A DNA stretch of 64,000 bases from Deltaproteobacteria bacterium Ga0077539. Its GTDB lineage: Bacteria; Myxococcota_A; Polyangia; Polyangiales; Ga0077539. The DNA is taken from NCBI GenBank assembly GCA_001465015.1, contig LNEO01000197.1:31937-95936 (forward strand), in the 5' to 3' direction. The translations under genes and the position numbers were made by a program. Below the pieces are notes generated by a model, which did not search any database, was not told the origin of the DNA, and saw nothing but the letters and a program-made list of their open reading frames with translations. This document shows positions 9,536 to 19,484 of this stretch, piece after piece. The stretch's first letter is position 1, and each line of letters begins with the position of its first letter.

Positions 9536-10951
9536 ATGAATCGTTTTGGGCGCATCCGCGGTGCAATCGTGGTCGGATCTACGTTGGGCGCATCGATGTG
9601 GCTCGGCGCGTGCGGGCCCGAACGTGCGACGGGCGACGTCGTGGTGCTCGACGCGCGCACGGACGTGGCGTCGGACGCCAGTGACTCGCAGTCGCCCGAC
9701 GTGATGGCCGACGTCGCGCCCGAGGCCGCCGCGCCTTGCCCGATCAACGGCGTCGAGGTCTCGGGCACCATCCTCGCGCCCAACGGTGAGGACCCGATCG
9801 CTGGAGCCGTCGTGTACCTGGCCCGCTCGCGGCCAACTCCGCAGGCGCCTGGCGTAAGCTGCGATCGCTGCGAGCTGCCCGCAGACGTCCTCGCGTATTC
9901 GGTCAGCGACGCGCAGGGGCGCTGGGCGTTTCTCAGGGGAATCAACGAGTCGGGCTCGTTCTTCCTCGTTGTGCAGAAGGGTCGATTTCGCCGCGTGGTC
10001 CCGTTCGACGCGGTCGCGTGCATGCCGCGCACGGTCGCGCCCGCGATGACCCGGCTTCCTGGCTCGCGCGCGGAGGGAGAGATCCCGCGCATCCTCGTTG
10101 CTTCAGGAGCGAGCGTCGAGCAGATGGACCGTCCGGCGACCGGCGACTGGACCTACGACGACATCGCGCGCGTCCTTCGTCGCATCGGGATCACAGAGTT
10201 CGACCGCTCCGAACCGTGTCGCCGCGCGACGACCACGACGGACATCACGCAGGTCGCAAACTGCCCGTTCGGTGGGATCCTCGCCAACCCGACGAACCTC
10301 AACAACTACAACGTCGTCGTCGCGCCGTGCGGCGCGCTCGGCTTCAACCGAAGCTGGCAGGTCCTCGATCACGCGCCCAATCGGGTGATCCCGACCAATG
10401 TTCGCGATTGGCTGCGGCGCGGCGGCCGGCTGTACACGTCGGACACGGCGTACGGACTGCTCGCTCGCTCGGTGCCGCAGGTCGCCACGTTCGCTGGTGG
10501 AACGACGCTCACGATGGGCCGCGACCCCGCGAACATCGGCTTCGGCGATCGCCCGCCCGCGGGCCGCACGTACACGGGTCGCGTGACCGACATGCCGCTT
10601 CGCTCGTGGCTCACCGATCGAGGCTCGCTCGCCATGAACGGGAGCATCAGCCTCACAGGGTTCATCTCGCCGTGGGTCGCGATCGACACCGTTCCGATGA
10701 CCACCAGGACCGTCGTCGACGCCGAGGTCGAGTGGTTTACTGCGATTCCCGACACGCCGATGGCCGCAGGCCGACGCCCGCTCACGATCAGCGCCGACGT
10801 GACCGAAGGCGGAGGCTGCGGCCGCATCGTGTTCTCGTCGTACGAGGTCGACAATCGAAGCGCCTCGCCGACCGCGCCTCTCACGCCGCAAGAGCGCGTG
10901 CTCGAATACATGGTCTTCGAGCTGGGCGGGTGCCTCCAGACCCCGGGATGA
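9536..10951 (+). CDS. putative lipoprotein with D/V-rich linker and carboxypeptidase-regulatory-like domain
   Basis: MNRFGRIRGAIVVGSTLGASMWLGACGPE lipobox; DVVVLDARTDVASDASDSQSPDVMADVAPEAAAPCP linker; VSGTILAPNGEDPIAGAVVYLARS. Confidence 0.78.
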   Translation: MNRFGRIRGAIVVGSTLGASMWLGACGPERATGDVVVLDARTDVASDASDSQSPDVMADVAPEAAAPCPINGVEVSGTILAPNGEDPIAGAVVYLARSRPTPQAPGVSCDRCELPADVLAYSVSDAQGRWAFLRGINESGSFFLVVQKGRFRRVVPFDAVACMPRTVAPAMTRLPGSRAEGEIPRILVASGASVEQMDRPATGDWTYDDIARVLRRIGITEFDRSEPCRRATTTTDITQVANCPFGGILANPTNLNNYNVVVAPCGALGFNRSWQVLDHAPNRVIPTNVRDWLRRGGRLYTSDTAYGLLARSVPQVATFAGGTTLTMGRDPANIGFGDRPPAGRTYTGRVTDMPLRSWLTDRGSLAMNGSISLTGFISPWVAIDTVPMTTRTVVDAEVEWFTAIPDTPMAAGRRPLTISADVTEGGGCGRIVFSSYEVDNRSASPTAPLTPQERVLEYMVFELGGCLQTPG

Positions 10952-11820
10952 CCCTCGCGGCGCTCGATGCGGTGCTCCGCGAGCTTCTCGTTGCGGGCCC
11001 GAGCTCCCTGTCGCCGATCGAGCGCAGCATCGCCTTCGCGTCGCTGCGTGACGAAGCGCTCCCGCCGCGCGCTGCCCGAGCGCTCGATGAGCTCGTCACG
11101 ACAGGCGCCGCCTCTGCGCTTCTCGACCTGTGCGCCTGGGTCCAATCGAGCAGGTGGGCTCGGGCACAGCTCGCGACGGCGCGGGGCGAGCTCGCGCCAG
11201 CGATCGTGTCCAGCGACGGTGGGCCCGCGGCCGTCTCGCTCGACGATCGTCCGTTCGAGCAGTGGATTCGCGTCGTTTCGGAGAGAGATGGCGACGACGC
11301 GCGGCGCGCAATTTCGCTGCTCGCGACGGCGGATCCTGCCTGGCTCGACGGGCTGCTCGCGGCGCTCGAACGCACGCACGACGCTCCGGGGGATCGCGCC
11401 CGATGGCTGCTCGCGCCGCTTCGATCGATGGCCCCACGCGCGCCGTTGACCGAGCGGCTCTTCCGCTGGCTCGAGCGCGCTCCGTCCGTCTGGCGCGGCT
11501 CTCTCCTCGTGGCGCTGTCTCGATCGGACGAAGTCGACACCGACCCATTCGAAAGAGAAGCGTCGAAGGGAATCGACGATCCCGACCATCGCTCGCTCGT
11601 CCTCGGCGCAACGCTCGATCGCGCGCCCGAACGTGGCGTCAGGATCGCGTTCGCGTGGCTCGCTGCGGGGGGTCACATCGATCGATCGACGCACCTTCGG
11701 GCGCTCGAGGCTGCGGTGATGCGGTTTGTTCCCGAGGCCCCGGCGCTCGCCGCGCGACGCCTCCAGGATGGTCCGTTCGCTTGGGAGGTCGACAGACTCG
11801 AGCGAATCGCTCGACATTGA
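10948..11820 (+). CDS. hypothetical protein, helical-repeat-like
   Basis: ATGA overlap with upstream gene; MTLAALDAVLRELLVAGPSSLSPIERSIAFASLRDEAL... Confidence 0.68.
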   Translation: MTLAALDAVLRELLVAGPSSLSPIERSIAFASLRDEALPPRAARALDELVTTGAASALLDLCAWVQSSRWARAQLATARGELAPAIVSSDGGPAAVSLDDRPFEQWIRVVSERDGDDARRAISLLATADPAWLDGLLAALERTHDAPGDRARWLLAPLRSMAPRAPLTERLFRWLERAPSVWRGSLLVALSRSDEVDTDPFEREASKGIDDPDHRSLVLGATLDRAPERGVRIAFAWLAAGGHIDRSTHLRALEAAVMRFVPEAPALAARRLQDGPFAWEVDRLERIARH

Positions 11821-11869
11821 TGGTCGCGAGGGTTTCTTGTCGCCGCGGCTTCTGCGATCCTTGCAGCTC

Positions 11870-12499
11870 ATGGTGAATCGGGAGTCGAAGAAGACGCGGG
11901 TCGGATACGGGTTCCCACACGAGGGCCCGCAGAACCTCGGCGGAGAGATCGAACGCGAAGCTCCTCCCGCACCACCCAGCATCCAACCCGAGTTGCCGAG
12001 CGCGCTGCGAAGCCCGGTGCCTGCAGCGGCGCCCCCAGCAGCGCAACCAGAGCCGCCAGGGCAGGGAGTCACCGTCAAAGGCGCTCCGCCGATCGAGGTC
12101 GAATACATCCGCGAGACCGACGCATCGGTCTCTCCGTCCGCGGCGGTCGTGCTCGAGATCTGGACGCGAAACCGCATCTATCACGTCGACGCCAACCTCA
12201 CGTGCGTCGCCGTCGTGACGCGAGGAACCGGCGCCCCCGAAGAGCACCACACGCTCAAGGGGACGCGGCTGACGGGCGGTCAACGTCGCAGCCGTTCGAC
12301 GATGGCGATCGAGATCGTCGTGCCGTTTCCTGTGCCGGGCACCGAGGCGGTCTTCAAGCACGCAGGCAAGCGCGGCGCGCAGTACGGGCAGACTTCGACA
12401 GTCGAGCGCGTGATCCTTCGCGTGCGAAAGATCGTCGTCGGCGCGACTGGCGCCGAGCCAGCGTGGGACGAGATCACCGGGCGATTTCAGATTCGCTGA
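11870..12499 (+). CDS. hypothetical protein
   Basis: MVNRESKKTRVGYGFPHEGPQNLGGEIEREAPPAPP...; proline-rich N-terminus, conserved-looking C-terminal domain. Confidence 0.68.
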   Translation: MVNRESKKTRVGYGFPHEGPQNLGGEIEREAPPAPPSIQPELPSALRSPVPAAAPPAAQPEPPGQGVTVKGAPPIEVEYIRETDASVSPSAAVVLEIWTRNRIYHVDANLTCVAVVTRGTGAPEEHHTLKGTRLTGGQRRSRSTMAIEIVVPFPVPGTEAVFKHAGKRGAQYGQTSTVERVILRVRKIVVGATGAEPAWDEITGRFQIR

Positions 12500-12503
12500 C
12501 GAC

Positions 12504-13304
12504 CTACTCGCGGCGGGCCCACTGCACGATTCGGTCGACCACAGCGGGGGCTGCGCGTGCGACGCGCCAGAGCGCCTTGCTTCCGACGTCGACGAGCGTG
12601 ATCCACTCGCGGCTCTTGAAGTCCTCGATCGAAGCGCTGACGATCTCTTCCGCCGAATACAGCTTCGAGAGCTTGTAGACGGGCGGCTTTCTGGGGAGCT
12701 TTTGCACCATCGGCGTGTCGCCCGGCGGAGGACACAACACCTTGACGTCGACGGGCTCGTCGCCGAGCTCGTCGCGAAGCGACTGCGCAAACCCCACCAC
12801 GGCGTGCTTGCTCGCGCAGTACCCCGCGAGCTCAGGAAACCCGCGAAGCCCCGCCACGCTCGCCACGAGCAGCAACGTCGCGCGCGCCGCTGCGCTGCCT
12901 GTCTCTCGAAGAAACGGCAGCGTCGCGAGCGCCACGTGGATCGAACCGAGCGCGTTGACCTCGAGCATCGCTCGGTAGTCCGCTGGCGCGAGGGACTGCG
13001 CGGGTCCGACCCGTAGAATTCCGGCGCAGTGAATGACGTGCGCGATGCGCCCAACGGTCGCGCGAGTCCTCGCGGCGGCCTCTTGCACGGCGTCCGGGTC
13101 GGACACGTCGACGACCTCGCGGTGCGCGTGCGGGCAGCCCGCCAGCGCGCACGTCGCGTCCAAACCGTTTACGTCGCGGTCCCAGAGGGCGACCCGCTCG
13201 CCGCGCTGCACGAGCTGCCGCGCGAACTCGCGGCCGAACCCGCTGGCCGCGCCGGTGACGAGATATGCGCCCGCTGCGAGCGCCCGCTTCGATCGAGGGG
13301 CCAT
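12504..13304 (-). CDS. SDR-family short-chain dehydrogenase
   Basis: TGAASGFG Rossmann motif, HCAGI (NAG-like), YCASKHAV (YxxxK). Confidence 0.93.
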   Translation of the reverse strand: MAPRSKRALAAGAYLVTGAASGFGREFARQLVQRGERVALWDRDVNGLDATCALAGCPHAHREVVDVSDPDAVQEAAARTRATVGRIAHVIHCAGILRVGPAQSLAPADYRAMLEVNALGSIHVALATLPFLRETGSAAARATLLLVASVAGLRGFPELAGYCASKHAVVGFAQSLRDELGDEPVDVKVLCPPPGDTPMVQKLPRKPPVYKLSKLYSAEEIVSASIEDFKSREWITLVDVGSKALWRVARAAPAVVDRIVQWARRE

Positions 13305-13410
13305 CTTCGCGGTGATAGCGCATGCCGCGGTGAACCGACGAGTTTTCGAGCGAGTTACGACGGCGACCTCCCCTCAAATCGACGCGGCGATCCGTGGTAG
13401 AGCGTGGGGT

Positions 13411-14265
13411 ATGAAGTTCAAACTTGCGTCCTTGGCGCTCGCTGCCGCGGTCTCGAGCGCTCCGGTCGTTGCCTCGGCGTACAGCGAAGGCATCACCGGT
13501 CGCGCGGTCTCGGGATGTCTCGGGATCATCCCGACGTGCCACAACGACACGATGGGCCGGCGCGACGGAGCGATGGTCGCGATCGAGGGACCGATGTCCG
13601 TCGCTGCGGGTTCGCGGACCACCTTCACGCTTCGCGTCGCGCGAACGGACATGGGCACGCTCGGCGGAGGCGGGCTCGACGTGATCGCCTCGGGTGGAGC
13701 GCTCCGCGCCAACGCGCCCAACACACGACTGACGGGCTGCGAGCTCACCCACAGCGCGCTGATCGTCCCGGCGATGATGGGCGCGACCGAGCTGCGAATC
13801 CCCTTCGATTTCATCGCGCCCGCGAGCTCGACCACCGTCACCCTGTCGGCCGCTGGCAACGCAGTCGACGGCAACGGGCTCATTCGCGGAATGCCCGGTC
13901 AAACCGGCGACCAATGGGGAACGGCGACGCTCGCCGTCACGGTCACCGGCGTCTCGGACGGCGGCGGCGTGTGCCCCGATCCGTCGGACGTCGTCGTCGC
14001 TGACGCCGCGGACGCATCGGATGTCGCGGACGTCGTCACCGACGAAATCGCGCCGTTGCCCGACGTCGTGGCGCCAGACGGCGCGGACGGATCCGTCAAC
14101 GACACCGGCAGCGAGAGCGGCCCGCCGCGGCCTGGCTGCGCGTGTCGCGCTGGCGCCACGAACGGAGCGCGCGACAACGCCCCGTTCGCGATCGCCGCGC
14201 TCGCGCTGGGCCTCGCCGGTCGCCGCCGTCGTCGCGCTCGCGCCGTGCGAGCCAGCGAAGGCTAA
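13411..14265 (+). CDS. secreted protein with MYXO-CTERM-like sorting tail
   Basis: Signal peptide MKFKLASLALAAAVSSAPVVASA; D/V-rich linker; C-terminal CACRAGATNGARDNAPFAIAALALGLAGRRRRRARA. Confidence 0.82.
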   Translation: MKFKLASLALAAAVSSAPVVASAYSEGITGRAVSGCLGIIPTCHNDTMGRRDGAMVAIEGPMSVAAGSRTTFTLRVARTDMGTLGGGGLDVIASGGALRANAPNTRLTGCELTHSALIVPAMMGATELRIPFDFIAPASSTTVTLSAAGNAVDGNGLIRGMPGQTGDQWGTATLAVTVTGVSDGGGVCPDPSDVVVADAADASDVADVVTDEIAPLPDVVAPDGADGSVNDTGSESGPPRPGCACRAGATNGARDNAPFAIAALALGLAGRRRRRARAVRASEG

Positions 14266-14358
14266 ACCTGGACGGATGACATGCGAGCTCGCGCACGCAC
14301 ATGGTTTCAAGATTCCAGCGATCGAGCAGCGCATCAGCCCGCGGCGGAGCGCGGATAA

Positions 14359-15762
14359 GTGCATCGACGGGTCCTCGACCCGACGGCGACGCGCGATACC
14401 GCCGCGTCTGCGGCGCTCGCCGCGACGGTGAGCTCGATCGTCGCCTGGTCGCTCGGAGCCCCGTTCGCTGAAGACTGGGACGGCGTCGGTTTCGCGCTCG
14501 CGTCGCGCGGGATCGACCTCGCGCAGTTTCGTCCGCATCCGCCCGGCTATCCAACGTACGCGTTCGCGTCGCGCTCCCTCGGAGCGCTCGGCGTGTCGCT
14601 CGACGCGATGCCTCGCGCTCTCTCGGCGTTGAGCGCCATCGGCATCGCCGCGTTTGCCGCGGGGATCGCGCTCTTTCTCTGGCGCTCTCCTTCCCCGTGG
14701 TGGCGGCGCTCGCTGCTCGCGGCGCTCGTCGCGCTCGCCGTCCCCGGAACGCTCCGCCTCGCCACCTCGGTCGGCCCCACGTCTCTCGCGCTCGGCGCGT
14801 GGACGCTCGCGCTCGGCGTCGCCAGCGCTCGGCCCGAACGGTGGCTGCTCGCGGGCTCGCTCTTGGGGGTCTCGCTCGCGTCCAGGCCGACCGACCTCGT
14901 CGCGATCGCCGCCGCGACCGTCGCGCTGTGGCCGAATCGCGCGCCGCTCGGGCGCACCGCGGTCGTCTCCGTCGCCGCCGCGGGTAGTTTGCATCTCCCG
15001 TTGATTTGGGGTGTCGGTATTCGAGACTACTTCGCGCTCGCGCTCACCCATGGCGCCGGGCACTTCGACCGCGTCAGCGCCAGCGCCGGCGGTGTCTCGA
15101 CGAGACTCGCGACGATCGCCGCGTATGCCACCGAGCGCCCGCAGCTCGCGGGGCTCTTCGTCGCGATCCCGCTCGTCGCGATGGCCGTGTCGCCTCTCGC
15201 TCGAGCCCCCGCCGCTCGCCGCGCGCGAGTCGCGCTCGGCGCCGTCACGTGCGTCGCGTGGTGGTGCGTCGCGCAGCCAGCGATGGTCGAACGACACCTC
15301 TCGTGGCTCGCCGCGTTGTTGGCCGTCGGGCTCGCTTCTGCGCTCGACGCGCGAGACGCCTTCGCCGCGCGCGGCGCTCGCGCGCTCCGCGGGGTCGCGC
15401 TCGGGCTTCTGCTCGTGACGTCGTCGTGCGGCGCTCGCGCAGCGATCGAGAGACAGAGGCTCGCTCCTGCGGCCGTGCAAGTGGCTGCGTTTGTGCGCGG
15501 GTCTCGGGCGCCGCTCTTCGGCGCGCGTCAGGCGCGAGCCGCAGAGCTCGAGGGCGTCGAAGTGCACGTCGCGCGCTACGAAGGTGAGGTGTGGAGCACT
15601 CTCTCGCGAATGCAACGACTGCCGTCCGTCGTGTGGCTCACGGACGAGGTCGAGCCCTGGCCGGCGAATGCGATCTCTGCGCAGCGATTCTGCGGCCCAC
15701 GGTCATCTCGCGCAGAGCCGCAGTGCCTTCGCGTTCGGGCGATCCATCCCCGCGAGCCGTGA
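14359..15762 (+). CDS. polytopic membrane protein, GT-C/glycosyltransferase-39-like
   Basis: Multiple TM helices; acidic loop motif FAEDWDGVGFALASRGIDLAQFRPHPPGYPTYAF after the first TM. GTG start. Confidence 0.7.
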   Translation: MHRRVLDPTATRDTAASAALAATVSSIVAWSLGAPFAEDWDGVGFALASRGIDLAQFRPHPPGYPTYAFASRSLGALGVSLDAMPRALSALSAIGIAAFAAGIALFLWRSPSPWWRRSLLAALVALAVPGTLRLATSVGPTSLALGAWTLALGVASARPERWLLAGSLLGVSLASRPTDLVAIAAATVALWPNRAPLGRTAVVSVAAAGSLHLPLIWGVGIRDYFALALTHGAGHFDRVSASAGGVSTRLATIAAYATERPQLAGLFVAIPLVAMAVSPLARAPAARRARVALGAVTCVAWWCVAQPAMVERHLSWLAALLAVGLASALDARDAFAARGARALRGVALGLLLVTSSCGARAAIERQRLAPAAVQVAAFVRGSRAPLFGARQARAAELEGVEVHVARYEGEVWSTLSRMQRLPSVVWLTDEVEPWPANAISAQRFCGPRSSRAEPQCLRVRAIHPREP

Positions 15763-15837
15763 TCTCTGCGCAGCTCGCTGACGCGCTCGAAGAACCATCG
15801 ACGCGCACCACAGCCGCCCCGCGCTCAGCCGCTTCGA

Positions 15838-17601
15838 TCAGTGCCCAGGAACGACCCTGGGCCCTCCGCGCTCGCCGAGCGCTTGTCGCTCGTAGTGCAC
15901 ATAGACGCGCGTTCCCGGGCGACCGACGGTGCTGGAGTTGACCCCGTGCCACCCGGTCGGGAGCTGCGGGTCGGACCATTGAAACACCCACCGAGCGTCG
16001 GCGGGCGCCATGTTCACGCAGCCGTGCGAGCGCATGTACCCGAAGAGGTTGTGCCAGAACGCTCCGTGCAGCGCGAAGGAGCCCTCGAAGTACATCACCC
16101 ACGGGACGTCTTCGATCGAGTACGGGCCGTCTCCCGCGCTGTTTCCGTCCATCGTGGTCGTCAGGTGCTTGGCGTAGATGCGAAACGCGCCCTGCACGGT
16201 CTCGTAGTTGCGCTCTTCGTCGTCGCGGTTGCGCCGGCCCGTCGAGACGAGCGTGACGTACACCGGTCGCGCTCCCTCGTACGCGATGAGCATCTGCCGA
16301 TCGAGGTTGACCTCGACCCACTTCTCGGTCGCTCCGATGTCGGCGGGCGGCGCGCTCGTCCTGACCACGCGGAGGTTGCGCTCGCGCAAATAGAAGCCCT
16401 CGCGTGTCTTCAGGTAGTTCTCGCGGCCGATCGAGACAGGCGGGTCCGACGTCAGGTGATACGGCGTCAACCGCGCCGCGCGCTCGCGACGCACCGGCCG
16501 CTGCCCGTCTGGCGACAGGTCGTAGGTGTACCCCTCGAAGGCGACCATGAACGCGAGCGGCAGCGGGTGCTGCTCGTTGAGCACGATGCCTTGAAACGTC
16601 GGCGCGTTGCGCACGGCCGAGGCCGCGCCGCGCTCGATGTAGCCGCCGTTTTGCGTGCGCAAGAAACGTCGTCCCGCCGAGGCCATCTCGCGGTCGATCG
16701 AGATGTACATGCCCGACAACATTCGCCGCAGCAGCGGCGTGCCGGTGGCTCCCTGGAGGTCCTCGATGCGAACGCCAGCGTCTTCCGCCTGTGCTCGCGT
16801 CGCCAGCACCGCGCTGCTGTTGGGCTGCGCGGGCGCCGAGCCTCCATCGGGGATTCCCGTGGTCAAGAGAGCTCCGGTCGTCGAGGCCGCTCCGCCCGCG
16901 ACGCCCGAGTCGCGCACGAGCCCGAATCGCTCGGGTTCGACCTCGCGCATGTCCGCCTCCGACGGCAGCCAGCGGTACATCACCGTCGGCCGATAGGTCG
17001 TCATGTACGGATAGGGCATCGCCTGCAAGTGGTCTGGCTGCGTGGGGCGACGTCCCTCGAGCTCTCGCGCGTCGAGCGTGGTCATCCGATTGAGGCAGAC
17101 GTACCCGCCGCCCTCGACCTCGTACCAACCGCGAGGGCAGCCCGCGCCGTTGCCCAGGCTCGCCGCGCTGCGCAGCGGCAGCGAGGCTCCTGCGCGAAAG
17201 TAGCCGATCTTCGGGCCGTTCCAATCCATTCGCTCGAAGATCGGAACCCAGACCCAGGTCGCGGTGATGGTCGGCCCATTGAAGACGACGCCGCTGTCCG
17301 ACGCGCCAGCGTCGCCCCCAGCGCCCGCGTCGGCGTTCGCCGTCACCCCGCCGTCGCTGTCGAGCGCGTTGGGATCTCGCCGGTCGCCGCTGCGGGGCGT
17401 CGGCGCGCTCGTCGCGGGACCCGCAGACGCGTCGTCATCGCTCGAAGGCTCTCCCGAGCCGTCGAGCGCGGCCGCGTCGCCGTTCGCCGCTCCGTGCACC
17501 GCCGTCCACCACTCGTCCATGCGCGCGCAGCCCGAGAGCGCGGCGGATGCGACGAGGGTCGAAATCGAAATCCTGGCCCGAAATGTCGAGAAACGCTTCA
17601 T
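15838..17601 (-). CDS. L,D-transpeptidase (YkuD) lipoprotein
   Basis: Lipobox SALSGCARMD; HGAFWHNLFGYMRSHGCVNMAPADARW catalytic motif (HxnSHGC). Confidence 0.9.
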   Translation of the reverse strand: MKRFSTFRARISISTLVASAALSGCARMDEWWTAVHGAANGDAAALDGSGEPSSDDDASAGPATSAPTPRSGDRRDPNALDSDGGVTANADAGAGGDAGASDSGVVFNGPTITATWVWVPIFERMDWNGPKIGYFRAGASLPLRSAASLGNGAGCPRGWYEVEGGGYVCLNRMTTLDARELEGRRPTQPDHLQAMPYPYMTTYRPTVMYRWLPSEADMREVEPERFGLVRDSGVAGGAASTTGALLTTGIPDGGSAPAQPNSSAVLATRAQAEDAGVRIEDLQGATGTPLLRRMLSGMYISIDREMASAGRRFLRTQNGGYIERGAASAVRNAPTFQGIVLNEQHPLPLAFMVAFEGYTYDLSPDGQRPVRRERAARLTPYHLTSDPPVSIGRENYLKTREGFYLRERNLRVVRTSAPPADIGATEKWVEVNLDRQMLIAYEGARPVYVTLVSTGRRNRDDEERNYETVQGAFRIYAKHLTTTMDGNSAGDGPYSIEDVPWVMYFEGSFALHGAFWHNLFGYMRSHGCVNMAPADARWVFQWSDPQLPTGWHGVNSSTVGRPGTRVYVHYERQALGERGGPRVVPGH

Positions 17602-17874
17602 GGACGAACCTGCTCGACCGTCGTCGAACCCGCGCGCTTCAGAATTGGAGCTCCCGCAGCGCACGGCGTCGCGTTACAGCCCAACTCCCGACGACGTGCA
17701 ACTTTCTTGCGCATCCGCGACGGCTCTGGAGGGGGACGATCTGCTGGAAGACGTTGCGAAGATCGGGCCGAAGCGCGCTCGACGAATACCAACCGCGGAC
17801 AGCCGTCTGATTTGCACGTGACGGACACGCACTCGACCCGCTGCTACAGTGGCCCCGCGGCCAGGACACCACGG

Positions 17875-19362
17875 ATGGAGCGGAAGCGGAGACACAGTGA
17901 TCGTCGATCGCTCGCCCTGGCGTTCGTCGGCTCGCTCGCGCTTCACGCGATTCCAGTCGTGTCTGCGCTGCGCACGCCCTTCGCTCGCCCGGTGGACCTG
18001 GGGATTCGCACGCGAACCGTCGAGTTCGGCCTCGAGCAGGCCATGACGGGAGCCCGTGCGCCGGTCGCTCGGGCGCAGCCTCCCCAGCAGCCGTCACAGC
18101 CGCAACCGCAGCCGCAACCGCAGCCGCAGCCGCGTCGCGTCGAGCGCCCCCCTCCGAGAACCTCCGCGGCGTCCGAGCTCTTGCCGGTGCCGAACCTCCG
18201 CTTGCGCGAGCCGAACATCGCCCCGCGGCCCACTCGCCAACTCGACCCCAACGTGCCGCCTGCTCTGCCGACGAGACCATCGACTTCCACCGTGGCGAAC
18301 CTCGCGTCGGATCTGGCGCCGATGGTTCCGCGAGGGTCGCTCGTGACCATCGCGATTCGCACGGATCGAATTCGCGCGACCCCCCACGCGCGCGCGGTTC
18401 GTCGGCTGCTCGGATCGATCCGAGACTGGCGCGAGATGCTCGGCGGCGCTTCGCTCGACATCGTCGACGACCTCGATCGCGTCGTGCTCGCCGCGGCAAA
18501 CCCCTTTGGACAAAACGGCCAGCCCCCAGATTGGAACGTGCTGGCCAAAGCCTCTGGCCGCTCGGATCGGCGCTTGCGCGCTGCGGTCGAGGCGATGGCC
18601 GACCGCGACCGCCCCCTGGCGCCCTCGCAGAGCAACCCGCCGCGGGCGAGAGAAGCGGTCGATCTGGACGCGGGCGGGGCGGCACACGAAAACAACTCGA
18701 CTGGCGATTCTCGGGACGATGGCGGCGTCAGGGACGGCGGCGAGCGGCGCAGCATCTGGACGCTTCGCGACGGCGCTCGCGTCACGACGCTCGAGCGCTA
18801 CGGGGCGCAGCGGAGCTACGTGCTCTTGCCCGACGGAACCGCGGCCATCGCGCTCTCGTCGCAGATCGAGCCCATGCTCGCAGCGCTCGCGCGTCGCCCA
18901 CCGAGCGCCGTGGACGACCCTGCTTCGGGCGCGGCGCTCGCCATCGAGGCCGAAGGCCTCCGCAACGTGGTGACCGAGGTCCCTACGATGCGCGGGCCGT
19001 TTCCGATTCCGCGACGATTTTCGCTGACCATCGAACCCGAGGGCGAACAGTCCGGCGGCGCTGAGCTCGTGGCGCGGTTCGAATACGACAACGCTGCGCA
19101 GGCGCGGTCGGCGCGCGTCGAGTGGGAGTATGTCCGGACACGCTGGGGGCCGATGCTCGACGCGATTCCTGGGGTGACGGCGTTGCGCATCGGCGCCGGT
19201 CTTTTTGGCCGGCGATCGGTGGTCGACCACGTGCACGACGCCATCGACGCGCTCGCGTTTCGCAGCGCCGGGTCCACGGTGACCGGACGCGCGCACCTCA
19301 CCGAAGAGCAGCTTCGGTCGATCCTGGACTCTGCCCCGATGCTGATCGCGGCGTCGCGCTGA
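17875..19362 (+). CDS. hypothetical membrane-anchored protein with PQ-rich linker
   Basis: N-terminal TM LALAFVGSLALHAIPVVSAL, (PQ)n linker, large soluble domain. Confidence 0.7.
   Translation: MERKRRHSDRRSLALAFVGSLALHAIPVVSALRTPFARPVDLGIRTRTVEFGLEQAMTGARAPVARAQPPQQPSQPQPQPQPQPQPRRVERPPPRTSAASELLPVPNLRLREPNIAPRPTRQLDPNVPPALPTRPSTSTVANLASDLAPMVPRGSLVTIAIRTDRIRATPHARAVRRLLGSIRDWREMLGGASLDIVDDLDRVVLAAANPFGQNGQPPDWNVLAKASGRSDRRLRAAVEAMADRDRPLAPSQSNPPRAREAVDLDAGGAAHENNSTGDSRDDGGVRDGGERRSIWTLRDGARVTTLERYGAQRSYVLLPDGTAAIALSSQIEPMLAALARRPPSAVDDPASGAALAIEAEGLRNVVTEVPTMRGPFPIPRRFSLTIEPEGEQSGGAELVARFEYDNAAQARSARVEWEYVRTRWGPMLDAIPGVTALRIGAGLFGRRSVVDHVHDAIDALAFRSAGSTVTGRAHLTEEQLRSILDSAPMLIAASR
18099..18132 (+). 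repeat. short CCGCAR low-complexity tract encoding (PQ)n
   Basis: ccgcaaccgcagccgcaaccgcagccgcagccgc. Confidence 0.8.
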
Positions 19363-19484
19363 GCAGACAGAATCCGGGCGATAGGAGCCTTGAACGCCGC
19401 TCGGCGCCCCCTGTACAGTCCCGCGTCCGAAGGCGCACAAACTGTGCGCGGCTGCGACTCACAAGGCCCGAGGGACCCCCGCCG

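Noticed and set aside
12832-15615. 927-aa minus-strand ORF
   Set aside because: Overlaps the SDR gene out of frame and is antisense to the MYXO-CTERM and GT-C-like genes; Arg/Glu/Gly low-complexity translation typical of GC-rich shadow ORFs.
15841-17820. N-terminal ~660 aa of plus ORF 15841..19362
   Set aside because: Antisense to the L,D-transpeptidase gene; the real plus-strand protein starts at 17875.
18099-18132. PQ tract as a possible regulatory repeat
   Set aside because: In-frame coding (PQ)n linker following a TM helix, as in TonB-like or envelope-spanning proteins; ordinary.
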